Assembly: GCA_019614645.1 (NCBI GenBank)
Contig: JABWDB010000002.1
Coordinates: 24,169,501-24,233,500, forward strand
DNA: 64,000 bases
Origin: Stratiolaelaps scimitus
Taxonomy: Eukaryota > Arthropoda > Arachnida > Mesostigmata > Laelapidae
Direction: 5' to 3'
The translations under genes and the position numbers were made by a program. A model generated the notes under the pieces. That model had not been told where the DNA came from and ran no database searches. It was given only the letters and a program-made list of their open reading frames with translations. Each line of letters begins with the position of its first letter. Within the stretch, counting starts at the first letter, position 1. Shown in pieces: positions 24,801-38,348 of the stretch.

Positions 24801-27800
24801 ACCGCCATTCCGTCTCCTGCGGCATTTTGCTTGTTCCCAAAATCGAGTCGCATCCTGTATCTATTATGCATGGGCACTGTGTTGGCTCTAACCCAGGAAT
24901 AGAATTAGAGACTGACTAACGTCATAACGCCATTCATAACATACATATATTTCTTGTTGTGTTAAATGTAACGCTGGATTCTTGTATAATCCACATATAA
25001 CACGAACGGCTCTCCTTTGTTGTCTAATGCCTTTTCCGTTCGCGTTGCTGGGATCCCGAGTGTTAATAATTTTAGCCAAACAGAAACGACGCGTGTGCTT
25101 TGCGAAATCATATTATACAATGCAAAAAGATATGCTTTCAACGAGAGAACCTTCAATTGTCCACGAACATTATCTGAGATTACAATACCCCGCTATCCCT
25201 GGTATGCACAGTATGACCTCACTTCAATTTAAGTAGCTCCAAAATCAGTATTTCTTTATTCCCTTCCAATTCTCTCTTGATGGTCAGCAATTAAAACTGC
25301 CCACATGAGTCAGCTTTACTCGAAATTTCTCGCCGTTACAACGATATGATAACGGGTGGGCGTGATATCCGGGAGAGTTCGTCCCAGATAAATAATCGAT
25401 GTTCCTATATGCAATCACACCGCTGACAACACAGAACGGGACAAACTAGTAATAAAAATGCAACAACATTTAGAAATTAGATGTTTTTTTTTGTATAAAA
25501 GAAAGTCATATATATATATATATGATGCAAGCAGTTAACAAAATTGAGTAGAAATGAATTCACGAAACAGTGAAATACCAAAATACGCTAATATAACACA
25601 AAGTAAAGCATAATCCGTGGAGTACATACAGATTTGTGCAAACGATTATTAAATATATGCAAAAATAGAGATGAAAGCGTACGTGATAGCAGGATACGAC
25701 GTAAAAATTCAGAGAAGAATTTCCTGCTGTTGCTTCTGCTCTGGCTGAAGTCAGTTATTCGAATTTCGTTTCCATATTCTATTAGTCGTGCATATAGTAC
25801 AGCCTTCGTACAGCCATCATAGCTACCTACTGAATTTTTATCTTGGGGCGGGAAGGCACAGGTACACACTTGTGACCTTGACCGTGTACAAGTCTTGCAA
25901 AGTCATACCTTACACGCTCGCCTCGAGCCTTGATAAGAGTTCTGCTGTAAGTGCGACCCGAATTCAGCATAAACTTCTAAAAATACAATAGTTATATAAA
26001 CATTGACTCGCTCGCTCGCTTGCCTGGAAGTATTTCCCGACGATTCTAAAGAACGAACAAATGCCAATCTTGCACATCTCTAAACGCCATTGTGGCGCAC
26101 ATGGATGATTCGTTCTCTTCTCAAAAACCAATTGTTCGCAGTGGAATTCGTTTCTCTTCATTCCATTAACTCTCTACGCGACTCGAGCTCTCGGTATCTG
26201 GCACAGATCTACAATTTGCAGGAGAATTCTTCTTTAGTGACAGGAACTGGCTGTCTATCGACATTGAACAATATTCGCTCATCAGGGATTTACAATTAGC
26301 TTCGAAACGAGGAGTCAGTGCAAGGGGTAATATTGTAGCACCACGTACAGCTAAATCAAGCGAGCTGAAATTGAATAATCCATATGGAGTTTAATTCTTC
26401 GAAGCGGTGTACAAGTCGTTTGTCACTGAATTGCTTCTGGGTGTTGCTAAGGCGCGGTATCATGTTTGGTGTTTGAGAACGTCTGTTTGTGACAAGGAGC
26501 TCAACCTCAATGAGTAAGGTCAAGCGTGTGGGCCAACTCCATTTTAATTTTGTCGCACAGAATCCTTTACTAATATATTTCGTCCGAGAGAGCTTTAGTT
26601 GGTGCCTGATTTCCTCTTTTCTCGGTTATTACTTTTCAGTTCAGTTTGTGTGATGATTATTGCCCGAGATCTCGCAGCCCCTAATGGACAGAATGCCGAG
26701 CACTAATAATTAAAACGTCCTCGTCGCATTGCCTAATTAATTTTGATACGATCCACGGAATAGCAAAGCTCGAATAGGTAATTTCCATGTGTGAGCTAAC
26801 AATAACTTTGAGCAAGTTCAGATACATCACAGGAATATGCAAAGGAAGAGATGCGATGGCATTCAGGTATGGCTCCACCATTCTCACAACCCTGTGTATT
26901 TGAGAGGTCTGCTTATAAAAGTATCAACTCGAGCAAGGGCAGAGTAGGGCTCTGTCGAAGCTTCTGGCGAATTCGAGTGTCAACAGAGTCAGCATTTCCG
27001 GAGACTTACCTTCAGGAAATGAATTCTTCTCTGAGTGATCAAGTGGAATTCTTGCGGATGGAATCAGGGACAGCTTCAAGAGAACAGAAGGCTTCAGGAT
27101 GAGACGCAAGAAAAGGGGCGGTGCTTTTACTGACACTGTTGGCTATTGTCTCAGTCAGTGGAGGCGATAGGCTCACAGCGTATCCTAAGTGAATAATGAA
27201 AAAAGAGTGATTCTGTATCTATTCATCAGAGAACCCTGAGGCGTGTAGGTTTGTATATCGTATTGTATCGTGCACCAACTGCACAAGTTTTTTCTTCCAA
27301 GTTTTCCGCTGTCTAGTCGACGACTCGGCGACGTCGGGGATGTCCAGGTGCGAACGTTCCCTGGTGATTGTTTACTGAATCGTCCGCACCACTTATTTAG
27401 CGAGGGTCGAAGCTAGCAACAGCTCGTTGTAGACGGTTAGTAGAATATATCAACACAGAATAAACGTTGCAAAAAGATGTTCAGCGTATTTCAAAAACCT
27501 TGCTCAATGAAGGTCATGCGGAAATGCCACCTATCGATGGGGCTAAAGGACAAGATACTGCAGGATGATTTTGGTTGTCCGTATTAGTGAACGGTCGACA
27601 AATGAACGGTCGACTTTTCCATGCAGCTCACGCCTTCGATGCTATAGTGAACGTTGTTGAACATTGGTGACACTTGCAATGTTAGACAGCCCAACTAATT
27701 GCTCTCGATGTTAGGTGGCATTGCTATTTCTTAAAACTGGAATTATTTCAGCTTGTTGGGAGCGCTCCTAACAAGCTGAAAAAAAAATATGTGTAGCCAA

Positions 27801-30800
27801 TGAACCCTAAAGGTAGATCGTCGTTTCTCTACTGACAATGTTGATTATATCAGGCAACGGATCTGTGGCCGTGACAACGGATCAGAGATTCAATTATCAG
27901 TAGCTGTCACCTTGGGAGGACGACAATGTGGGGAGATGGATGTCCCCATTTGAGGGATTAGTCGGTCTTCACGTGACGGCCACTGCGGCTTAATTCCCGA
28001 AAACCTGTGCCATTGGTCCTTGAGGCAGAAGGACCGTAGAGGGGATATGCTGGGAGAGGCTGAAGCCAATGACACAATTCACTCAGGTAGAAAAAGTCCC
28101 AGTCCTAACCAGCCCTCCGTTAGCTTCATCCTTTGAAGCTGTTTTGTTCCATGTACTCAATAGACAAGCGAAGACGTGCAACGCATTGATGCAATGTTCG
28201 CTCAATCACTTCAGGTAGTGCGGAGAAAAATGAATTGCATCTAAAGGTCTAATGTCTTGAATTGTGGGCGAAAAATTTTTTCCCCAATAGGCGTCAGATC
28301 TTCCGTTTAGTCTAGAGCGCGGACTGGCAGCAAAGGATAGCAACACAAAGGAAAATATGGTCACAATGTTTTGCAGGTTTTGCGTATCTTATCCAACAGT
28401 GAACAAAGAGATCCGTCCATCTTTAATGCTTTCGTGCTCTCCGTAAGCATGCCGAAACGACTTGGCCGTTCCCATGAACGTTCCCTTCACATTATGCCAG
28501 TCGATCTCGTAGGTGTATTTTAGAGTGAAAGCTAAGGCCGGCATATTCAATGGCCGTTGCTACCGTTTAACCTTAGAATACCACCGGATGAATAGAGCGA
28601 AGTGTATTCCAGACTTCTGCGGCCTGCTGCTGGAATTATTTACCTTCCACAATGTCTGACACGGTTGACAACTACTCTCATTTCAGTTTCCAGCAAGAAA
28701 GAGTAAAATGTATGCGGTGTAGCTCGCCGTCTACTTTGCAAACTCCATCATCTTAGAATACGACAGACAAGCAGCTAGGTCACAGGGACTAAGGGGAACA
28801 GCATTTGGTTTGTAACACCCGTAGGATACGCAGTAACCGCAACTGTCAAACTATGAGCCCTGTATAAGTCGGCCTTAGCCGTCGTTGATCGATGCCAGTC
28901 TGTTTCGGTCTGCTGCGTTCGCAGTTATTGTTACCGCCTTTTAAATTCGGCCAAAATCTCAACGACACATAGCTTTGTTCGCAAAGTTGAAATCAGTGGA
29001 GGGCGGCTACTCGTCGTAGAGTTAAGCACGTCACCTCATTTCTTCTTCAATCTTTATCAAGATTGGATCTTAACAGGTCCCCACCATCAGCACGAATGGT
29101 AGCTAAGTTATCCGTAGACTTCTAGCTCTGTCGCTCTCTGTGGCTCGTCAATGAAGGAAGCTGGCCAGCTACCTAGAAGACAGGCAAGTCACCCAAGCTT
29201 AGGTCGTTCGTGTGAGCTCGCGCTGAGTCGAATACCTCGGGGCCGCGGATCTATTTTTAGCAAAAGAGACGTCGGGTTTTCTCACAACGAGCGGAGCGAC
29301 GATGAACTCTGACGGGCGGGCGGGGGGGGGGGGGGGCGCACGGCATGCGGGAGACCCGGTGTAGCATACAACATTGACACTGGGCTCAGGCAGCAACAGT
29401 GAAAGAGACGACCACCCGGGACGCCCACGAGCGGTCCCGGGTCAGCAAATTGACGTGCGGCCAACCCGAACTAGAAGGAACGACAGAGGGAGCGCATAGA
29501 CCGCGCAACTGAACCCTGCCATCGTCTCGCCTTCTCAATGAGCACACGTAGTATATTTGCTGGAATATGCAGCAGACGCGTACATACTGTATACTTTCGG
29601 CCATACATATACATATAAACACACACAAGAGCGACTGCCTTAGAGCCATATTAGAATATGAAGGTTGCGTTCCACCTTGGTCAAGGGCCAGCCAGTTAAC
29701 AGGGTTCCACTTTCAAACCAAACCGGTAAACCAAACTCTCGTGGTTTCCGGGCCTCGCCTTCTCATTTATTTCTCGATTAGTGTGAGCACGGCTGGAGAA
29801 CCGCCTCGGTAGTCACGCTCTTCGAACACAGCCTATGGTGGTTATCTGAATAGAGCCGTTGACTCTAGGGCAATCAGTCCAACGACGCTGGAAATAGCAA
29901 GGAAAACTTGAAACGTCACATCCGAAGCGCGAAATGAACGCTATACGTAGCTCACCTAGATAAATATATGCCTTAGAGGGCTTACCTTCCGAAGCTTGCA
30001 CTTGCCTACACTGCTTCTCCAGGAGGGCAGTTAAGCGTACTGACATTAATTTTCTCATGCCTTATCCTGATTTCTCAACCCTAAGGAATTCCCCTCCGCG
30101 TACCTGCGAATATAGTGACAGGATAGTGCCGACAAACATGGTTTCGTTGCTTACACTTCTAATATCAGTATTGCTGCAGGTCTTTCTTGAATGCATATGA
30201 CACAGCAAATATTCGGGATGTTTGCACAACACATAACTGGTGTTTGAATGTATCTCAAAAGATTGCATTATCATACACTTTACCATAAGCATTTGCACAA
30301 GTGTATAGGCCTCTCAGTGCTGTGCGTGATACATGATGAAAAACTAGAATATTATTGCAGTTAGAACAACCCTATCCGAAGCCTATATATAAGAAAAGAA
30401 AGGTTTCCACTCTCGAAATCTATAGCATATTTAACTCTATTTGAGGTGATCCCTTATGTCAAGTAGGTGCGTGTCATAGCTGGCCTCGCGTCGTCTGGCC
30501 TTTTATTGAATAGGGTACTCCGTCACTGTATCGATTTACCTATCCAAGCTGGCAATAAACTTTGATTGGATAACAAATCAATTCACAGAGTAAAGTCTCT
30601 AGCTTTGTAGTTGGAACATAGCTAGCGGGTATTTTACACCGGACTTTTGGTGGAAGTGCATTGCTTTAAAACGATTTCGCTTGATTGCTTCAGGTAAGAT
30701 GAGCTTGACCCTGCGGCGACACGATGAAACGTATACGTGGAGTCACGTTAGTTGTGTCGTACACAACATCCTCGTGGGCAAATTGTGGTTCGAGGAGCAG

Positions 30801-33246
30801 GGGGAGATGCACGTAGCGTGCACTCAAAGTCAACTCCACGCAGCTATTAAATTCAAACAGGCAGGCTCGGACATGCGCGACCTACATCGATTCGAGGGGT
30901 ATATCATTGACGGGTATGTGCATCACATTAGATAAAAGAGAGTACTTATATTATTATTATTTTTATTTCATGGAGCTCAATTCTTTTTGAACAACTTTAT
31001 TAACAAATGTGCAAGTTAAGACCTTATCGGTTCGTTCGCACCCTGTGGGATTCGAACGGAATACCGAATGGTTCCAAGTTTCCGGCTCTACCACTACGCC
31101 ATCCAGTGGTAGATTTCATTTACTTCATTCAATATTAATGGGCTCTTCGCAAAAAAATATCTCCTGTATCGAAGCGTCTCGTAGCAGCTGAAAATGATTT
31201 GATGTAGCTTTCCATGTCACATGTATTCAAAATTCCCACATAATTACCAAAATCTATTATACAAAACACTTTTGACTGTTCAATATTGTTTGCCGTTCAT
31301 CTGGTGATGCCTGTTTGTGCATAGGGACGACCGCAAGATTCGCTGCATATATGGAAAGTGGACAGAGAGCGTGAAAGCATGCCCGCATCACGATGTGGAG
31401 CACAGTCCTCGACGAACATCCGAAGGTCCTCGCAAGATGTATGCTAAACTCAACAGTTTTACAAGATCGCTCACCGTTGGGGCCACACACAGCAAGGTAC
31501 TAAAAAATGATAAGTTAATTTTACGCTATAATGAATTTTTACATTATTCATCATACGTTCATCTCATTGATAGGGTTTCGAAACACGTTCCCTTTGTGCA
31601 ACTTCGTTCGATGTCTTTAGTACTTAAGATTGCCCACGTCACCGTGACATGAATCGTATATCTTCACAAACAACTCTGATGGTGTCTGTGCGTTTGAAGA
31701 AATTTCCTCCTTTCAAAAAAAAACAGATCAATCTGGCTAGCTTCTTCAAACTATCCCTTCGGTTTGCATAGAATTAGGTGGGCAAAACTACGTGTCTTAT
31801 TTGTCAAAGTTAATCAAAGTGATAGGATTTCTCTCGTGTGCGCGATTCGAACCTGGTACAAGGGTGTCGTTGCATTTGCTGGCCGGTGCCTCATGTGGAG
31901 ATGTCCACGAAGGTCTCGGCGGTACCTTGTCGCGGAGAGTAATTTCATTCGGTCCTGGGCAGTATTAACAAGTGAATAATATTGCGCTTGTTTTTTTTGT
32001 TTATTAGCAAAACATAACCACAGAATACCATCCCTGTGTGTGGCAGAGCGACAGATCGACATCGTTCTTTGGTTAAACGTATGCTCTAGTTGAATAACCG
32101 TTCAAAATTGTGTCCCTACAAATTAATTAGCTACAGATACATACACATTTAGTATTGGTGTACGCAGACCCAGGTGAGTATCAGTATCTTTTATTGAGGA
32201 CAATTCCACCTCTCTCTAAGGTTTTTCAAGTTCGCTGGTCTTTACATCACAGATGATTGACGTTGCCAGCTATTTGAATATTAATATGCTGTGTATCTCT
32301 GCCTTAGGATCTGTCGGCCGAAGAGGATGATTTGTCACACCCGAATTCACGAGTGATCTGGGAAGTACAGACAAAGCCACCACATTCAGCGCAGTTTTAC
32401 CATTTGACACTGTTTGCGATGTCACTCAACGAGCTTCCCGATGACGAAGAAGGACTTCGAAGGCTACCCCGGACCGACTGCCGCTTCAGGCCTGATATTC
32501 GCAAATTGGAGGAAGGAGATCTAGGTATGTTTGATGTGAGATCTGTTAAGGTATCAGCGTAATTACGAACGCCAGCTGGCATTGGATTTTACGAGGCTGA
32601 CTTTTCGGACTTTAACCCCGACACAGGCACTTACGAACCCACTATTTGTTTATCTGGTCATTGTCAATACAATATGCAGCGATTCAATCGAAATAAAATA
32701 CACACGTAAAAAACGCCCCCGTTTAGACGCCAACAGCTGTCCAAATGTACGTACTTACTGCTACAACGCGTATTGCCTGCTCAAGCGTTAGATTACAGAC
32801 GCGTCCAGATGCGTATGTCATTTTGTCACTTGGGACGCATTTAATGTTGGCGCATCCGATAAATGCGTTCCGTATTCTCGTTTGTTGGTAGAATAGCTCA
32901 CATTTTGCCAGTTGGCAATTCCAGAAAGCTTATTTGATCTCGTGATACTCATTCATTCACTTGACCGATATCGTTGCACTATCAACCTAGTCCATGTTGG
33001 GTATGCATCTCCGATTATGCACTATTTTCTTACAATGGTCTTTTTTCTGGTCTATCGACTACAACAGCTGGTGCCGCAGAGGAGAAGACTCGCCTGGAGG
33101 AACTTCAACGCAACCGGAGGAAGGCTCTAAAGAAGGAAGGGAAAACATGGAGTCCCTTGTGGTTCCGGGGGAACGCCGACGGCTCTTGGACATTCACCGA
33201 GGACTACTGGAAAAGAGACTTTGCCTCTGTTCCAGATATCTTCTAA
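20496..33246 (+). CDS. Oxysterol-binding-protein-related protein, ORP1/ORP2 type
   Basis: Seven coding exons: 20472/20496-20723, 22242-22367, 23721-23838, 30694-30913, 31325-31496, 32308-32524 and 33068-33246, with phases agreeing at every junction. From ATG 20496 the product is 419 aa. It holds a full OSBP-related ligand domain: WSVLKQSVGKEL and MPVAFNEPLSFLQR (about 25-52), KPFNPLLGETFE (95-106), then the family signature EQVSHHPP (117-124) split across exons 2 and 3. Later come VGKLWFEEQG, YGKWTES, TDCRFRPDIR and the usual end WKRDFASVPDIF. Family members bind sterol and PI4P and move lipids between membranes at contact sites. Resemblance in MPVxFNEPLSFLQR and the C-terminus is strongest to ORP1/ORP2. 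No PH, ankyrin or FFAT part is seen, so this is a short form or upstream exons were missed. The exon is open upstream to an acceptor at 20471. Intron 3 is about 6.9 kb. Confidence 0.93.
21276..21305. repeat. (TC)n microsatellite in ORP intron 1
   Basis: Nearly pure CT dinucleotide run with one GC interruption. Confidence 0.9.
24767..24794. repeat. (AT)n microsatellite in ORP intron 3
   Basis: About 14 AT units, preceded by a short (GA)n run at 24732-24746. Confidence 0.95.
27746..27781. repeat. 36-bp near-perfect palindrome in ORP intron 3
   Basis: TTTCAGCTTGTTGGGAGC at 27746-27763 is followed directly by GCTCCTAACAAGCTGAAA at 27764-27781. These are inverted copies with a single mismatch (a G-T wobble in RNA) and no spacer. 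An A-run follows. The function is unknown; it could be a remnant of a small inverted-repeat element. Confidence 0.85.
29322..29336 (+). repeat. Tract of 15 G in a GC-rich island of ORP intron 3
   Basis: The run follows shorter G-runs (GGGCGGGCGGG), so several adjacent G-tracts could fold as a G-quadruplex. The surrounding 29200-29520 block is GC-rich and has overlapping frames on both strands but no gene I can support. Confidence 0.8.
31035..31110 (-). repeat. tRNA-like element (decayed tRNA or SINE head) in ORP intron 4
   Basis: The minus strand shows TGGCGTAGTGG (box A, 31101-31091) and GTTCGAATCCC (box B, 31057-31047) at tRNA spacing. The arms around box B do not pair well, so it is not a working tRNA. 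A tRNA-derived SINE head or a pseudogene fits best. Confidence 0.55.
31679..31720 (+). repeat. Dispersed repeat, copy A
   Basis: The block TGGTGTCTGTGCGTTTGAAG, then AAATTTCCTCCTTTCAAA, closely matches 63269-63310 with a few changes. Nothing else is shared around it that I could align by eye. Confidence 0.6.
31838..31960 (-). repeat. Possible second tRNA-like element in ORP intron 5
   Basis: The minus strand has CCAGGTTCGAATCGCG, a box B-like block, with GC-rich flanks unlike the AT-rich intron. Box A is not clear. It lies 0.8 kb from the element at 31035-31110. Confidence 0.3.
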
Positions 33247-36200
33247 ATCAATGTGTTATGTGCCAGCCATGTTATGTTCACGAGGGATATTTCAAGCCAC
33301 ACGTACAAGGAGTAATGTGTCTTTGGTGTTCCTAAGTTAGAGTGACAACTTCACTCGGTATGAATGCGGCGCTCGGCAGGCATCGGTTGTTGTCGACTGA
33401 CACCGAGTTGCTGTTGATCAACGTGTTTGCCAATATTAGCCTTCGCACAAATTCTGTTATTGATCGTTCACGACGATGTTGTTACCACAGGGGCAGGCAC
33501 GATTACTACAAGACAAAGAGGCACCTTGTATTTGATCACAGGCAGCAACAGATATGAGCATTTGATGTACGACATAACATTATCAGATTGTTACAAGACG
33601 TTTCTTACCCACAAACGTTAGAGTGTACGAGGCATAGGGGAGAACTGCCAAGCGGGAAGAAGGTCAACTGCGCGGAATCCTTCATGGGTCGAACATCTTC
33701 GGACTCGATGTGACGTACGAGATTATTATTTCATGATGGCAGCAAAGGAAGCAGACTATTTAATTAATAATAATTAATGTTAATGGGGGAAGCTGATTTT
33801 AACTTGGGGAAACCACTGAATCGCAGCAAGTATTGTGTTGGAACGAGTTCCACACAGTACTAGCACAACTAGGTTCGGAGAATGACACAATGAACTTCAC
33901 GAGCTCAAAATGTCGACCTTTGGAATCCTAGTGCACGACCGTACAGCAGCCTATTCTGACCGGTCGAGTACTCAGCCTATGACGTCTGAAACCCTCAATC
34001 AAGCAGGGTTGATAAATGGACAAAAGACCGAGGGACCTGCCTTCACTGAAGGGCTTTCGAGACCCAGTCTCATTTAACTCATCAACTAAAAACACTCGCC
34101 ACATCAATTTCACGTTCACTACCAACTCCAATAGCAGACACTCGTTGTTATTTAACATCGCTAGTGTACTATAAAGCGATTGCATGATACACGCAAGGAA
34201 TACATATCAAAATTAGTATTGAACGATTAATAATATTTTTTTTATTTATCTCTTAAGAGATCAGGTTAGATCTTAGAAGATATTGTGAATTATCTGTGCG
34301 TTTCTGTGTGTCTTCAATACGTTGAGTAGCAACATTATCATTGTCACCATATCACGAGGACCCACAACTAGAACCAGCAACATGAAATGCGTTTATAGGT
34401 TGAGTAAAAGAACGAGATAACTTCTGTAACTTGTAGCCAAGCAGACAATCGTTTTGTCCAAGTTGTCAAGACTGTGTGCTATACTGAGCCAGCTTTGTTT
34501 TCACATGCGCTGCAAAGCGTGATCTTATTAACAGCCAGATACGCTGACCTAACCTGCTTCGGGAGCCTTTTTATTTTATTTTTTCCGAAAACAAAAATTT
34601 AACCTATATTTAGTTTACTTGCTACCTTGTCCCAAAATTCCCTAAAAGCAACGTTAGATGAGAACTTTGCCTCGGAGTGATTTGACGTAGAACATTGGTA
34701 AGGAGCGCAGAACGTAGCGCTGGTCGTATGCTAGCTTGAACTCGCCCATAGCAACCCGGTACTTGTTATCGTAGATGACCACCATTAACCATTTTGGATT
34801 AACCGCGGAAACTACTTGATGCTAACTCGAAGCCTCAGAAGCCTAAATCAAGAGTTATTAAATGGTTCGAGTAAGATTCGGTTCGGAATTAGCGAAAAAA
34901 GACAGCTACATTTCTCTACTTTCAATCAGAGCGAATCTATAGATCGGCGTGAGAAAACCAGAAACCGCCTCAAATCAAAACCTTACGAAACGGATATTGC
35001 CGAAAACGCAGAGCGAAACTTGGGAGCCACAATGAACAAAGGAGGACACTTGGAGAGAGAATAGTGCCCAGACGAGAACTATTCAAAAGGATGCAAGAAT
35101 ATATTTACAAATGTATGTCTATCTATCTATCACATAGACGAAAGAAAGCTGTCGTTTTGGTTGATTTTGAATGTCAACTTGTTGACGTCAGCATTTGTGC
35201 GTTATTGGAGACGAAGGCTCTCAGATATTCTCTACTTTCGGTCACAGCAAAAGCCGCAATGTTGACACATCGAATGTTATCTGCTTTGCTGGTATGGTAC
35301 AGTTAAGTGAAAAAAATATGCGCAGATCACAATGCCGCCATTTCTAGTGCATGAACGCCTCGATCGTTTTGGTTGTAACGCGCGATGACATGCATCTAGC
35401 CAAATGCTCTGGGTTATTTTGCAATGGCAGACCGAAGAGCGATTAAGTGCATATGACAATTTTTCATAATAATTCGGTCTTAGAAGGTCATGTGAATTGG
35501 CTGAATTCAAATGAGCTTAATACGTACGCCACACCCTGTGTTGCATACGTATAAAGGATGAGCACACTGTTCAGTGTAAGTTGTACTGTTGTCATATCTT
35601 CATGTACTAGAGAAGTGGAAGAAACGGATTATCTGGTTGGTTCGCCACATTAATAGAGCTATCGTGGAGAGCGATTGGCCGGTGAACGTGTTAGGTAAAT
35701 CATACGTTAATATTACATGTATTAGCTGTAATCATGAATATATTTGGGTGGCAGAGTGGTAGAATGTGAGATGAACATTTATTATTATTATTATTGTAGT
35801 AATGGTCACACTAAGACATATAGCATACCTGGTAGGATGGTCTCTTTGTGTATTAGGGCTATGCCGATGTAGAGTTAAAAGTATGATATTATAGACACGA
35901 AGAACGAAAGTGGTGGTGGTGATGGTGAAAATCAACTATCGGAAATCATTCGAGTTGTGTACTTGACTCCGTTGGCTAGCATGTGCGACGCTTGTCGAGG
36001 TGCTACGGCCACCGCAACGACTACTTTAATAGCGCTTAGACGGTATCAAACAAGTGGCCTTTAACCAGATGCCGGTTAGGCGCGTAATTGAAACGAATCA
36101 AATCGCAAGACGAGACAACGCTGAAGTGGATGAACAGATACATCTGGAGCAGGAGGACTCTACCTGAAAATAATTGCTTTCACAACAACACAATACACTT

Positions 36201-38348
36201 TATTTGACACAACAAACAAAAGCTAAAAAAAAGAAGCAGTGTCTAGATACTTGCCAGACAGGCATTACTGGCCGAAGAGCACGCCACTCAAGGACATTGT
36301 TTAGACATTTTTTTGTGGCTACCACGATGTAAAATGTCCGAATCTAACAAAGAACTGTAACATCGTTAAGCAGGAGCAGTCGTCTGAGGACTAATGAGTA
36401 ATGCACTATTGAGAAGTAGATGGAGGTTCACTCATATCGAGGTCAAGGAATGAACCATTTCGAACAGATACAACAACAGGACGCCAATGGAGTGAGCGGC
36501 TAGCAGCAATAGCCTTGCTCCTATATTTATAGCCCATATATCGTTCGACCTATACTATTTTCTAACCGATGTGGTAATTGCAGTCAGCCATATATTCTGC
36601 TATTCATTAACAAATTAACTGATCAGGAGTAAATCATTAGCAGTACCACTATATGGATGAAGACTAGAAAGAGGGCAGCGTGACAATCGTTATATGAGGC
36701 CGATTTTCGCACAAATTTTTCTCGGAAAAAGAAAACAACGCCATTACCCACGGGCGGAGGAACACATTTGATTGAAGTCTTATTATAACCTTTGAGTCAG
36801 GCAATCTGTGACGGTGACAAAATGAAAAACTTAATATTCCATCCAGACTCTGCGATGCTGCAATCCAACGATACAGAAGTTAGAACAAGTTAAGCGAATC
36901 AAAAAACGATAACGAGCATTTCATGTTCAGTCAAAACTTCGTCCATGTTACTCTGACGAGAGATAAACTACAGACATGACGTCGATTGGACAATATCGAG
37001 CCCGAGTAATTATAGTCAACCATCTAATCAGCGATATTCTTGGGGCTCAACAAAATGTTAGTGATGTACCTAATCATTTGCACGTACCTACGATGTAAAA
37101 CATATATACACATTTATGATTACTGTTATTGTTATTATAATAATATTCAGTGAAATTAGAACGTTGCTGACTATTAAGACAGTGAATATTTATTACTATT
37201 ATTATAACAGGTCAACAAACCAAGCATATACAATATATATAAATATATAATATATACATATATATATATATATACAGTTGGCACGTACCCATATTAAGGA
37301 GCACGTGATTACATCAAATCGAATATACCAATAACTAATGTAACTAAACTAACACACAAAATAAAAACTGAATTACATATTGTGACTATGAGAGTTGAAA
37401 TGGAATCCACTTATTTTAAACAGGGAACTAAATATCTAGGGATTTTCTCATTTGAAAAATAATCATCGGCCAACCAACACAAGCGTGCTTTATTAATAAA
37501 GTAATTAGAGCTTAAGGTTAGTCATGTGTCATGCAAATGCAATCGTGGGCTTGGCTTGAACCGAACAAGGTGGCTAAAGGTACGAAGCTGGAACGAGAGG
37601 TTAATTGAGAAGGCCTAATTGTTCCTCATTTGTTCGTATTCTTGACGTTTTGGACCGCTCGGAATACCTCTAGTTGTTTCCTATTCAACTTGCTCAAGGT
37701 CGACCATATCAATTAGGTTACACAGAGTCGGGTTCCTCAAATCATTTTGAGAGGTCCATCACATTGATTTGGGCCGTGCTGTTTTCTCCTCGTCTAGGAT
37801 CTAGTCACGGTCTCATAAACGATAGTTGACAGGTCATTTTTGATACAAACACGTTCACACTGTGGTGTATTCATGTACAGCCGAAGATAAGTTACAATAT
37901 TTTCCTGCACAAGAGGAAAGGTATGAAGACAGAGCACGAACAGATGTGGGAAAGCCACTGCTTTCACACGAACCTTCGCAGGTGTTTCGACAACCAACTA
38001 AATACATATAATAACTATAAGAAACTTAGCTATTTAGGGTAATGTAAATAAGCCCTCGACGAGCTTATCCCCATGTCGCAATAGAATATTACGAATTTAT
38101 GCACAGAGTTCTCACTCCTGCAGGACTATTGCCCTGCAACGATATCTTGTGACAATATTAAATCATCTATAAGGGCAGCTTCAGCAACTTGTTCTCCTAA
38201 CGGGTGGAACAGCTCAAAGTGTTTTCATGCCTCGGACTAGCAGCTCGTAACACATTTCATCAGAATGAAGAAAGAGGCTGGACACGAGATATCGAAAAAG
38301 AGGTAATGTCAATAGAAAAGTAACATCACGCTGGTGACGCTAGTCAAA
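33247..38348. other. Intergenic stretch without a recognised gene
   Basis: Open frames are short and featureless. The best (34816-35064, 82 aa, basic and Ser-rich) has no family match or signal. TTATTA-type triplet runs and an imperfect TA-rich tract (about 37230-37274) are the only repeats noted. No retroelement domains were seen. Confidence 0.5.

Noticed and set aside
27590..27616. TGAACGGTCGAC repeated twice
   Set aside because: A 12-base direct repeat is too short to carry meaning here.
34816..35064. 82-codon basic, Ser-rich open frame
   Set aside because: There is no recognisable domain, signal or splice context; I considered a retroelement fragment but saw no such motif.
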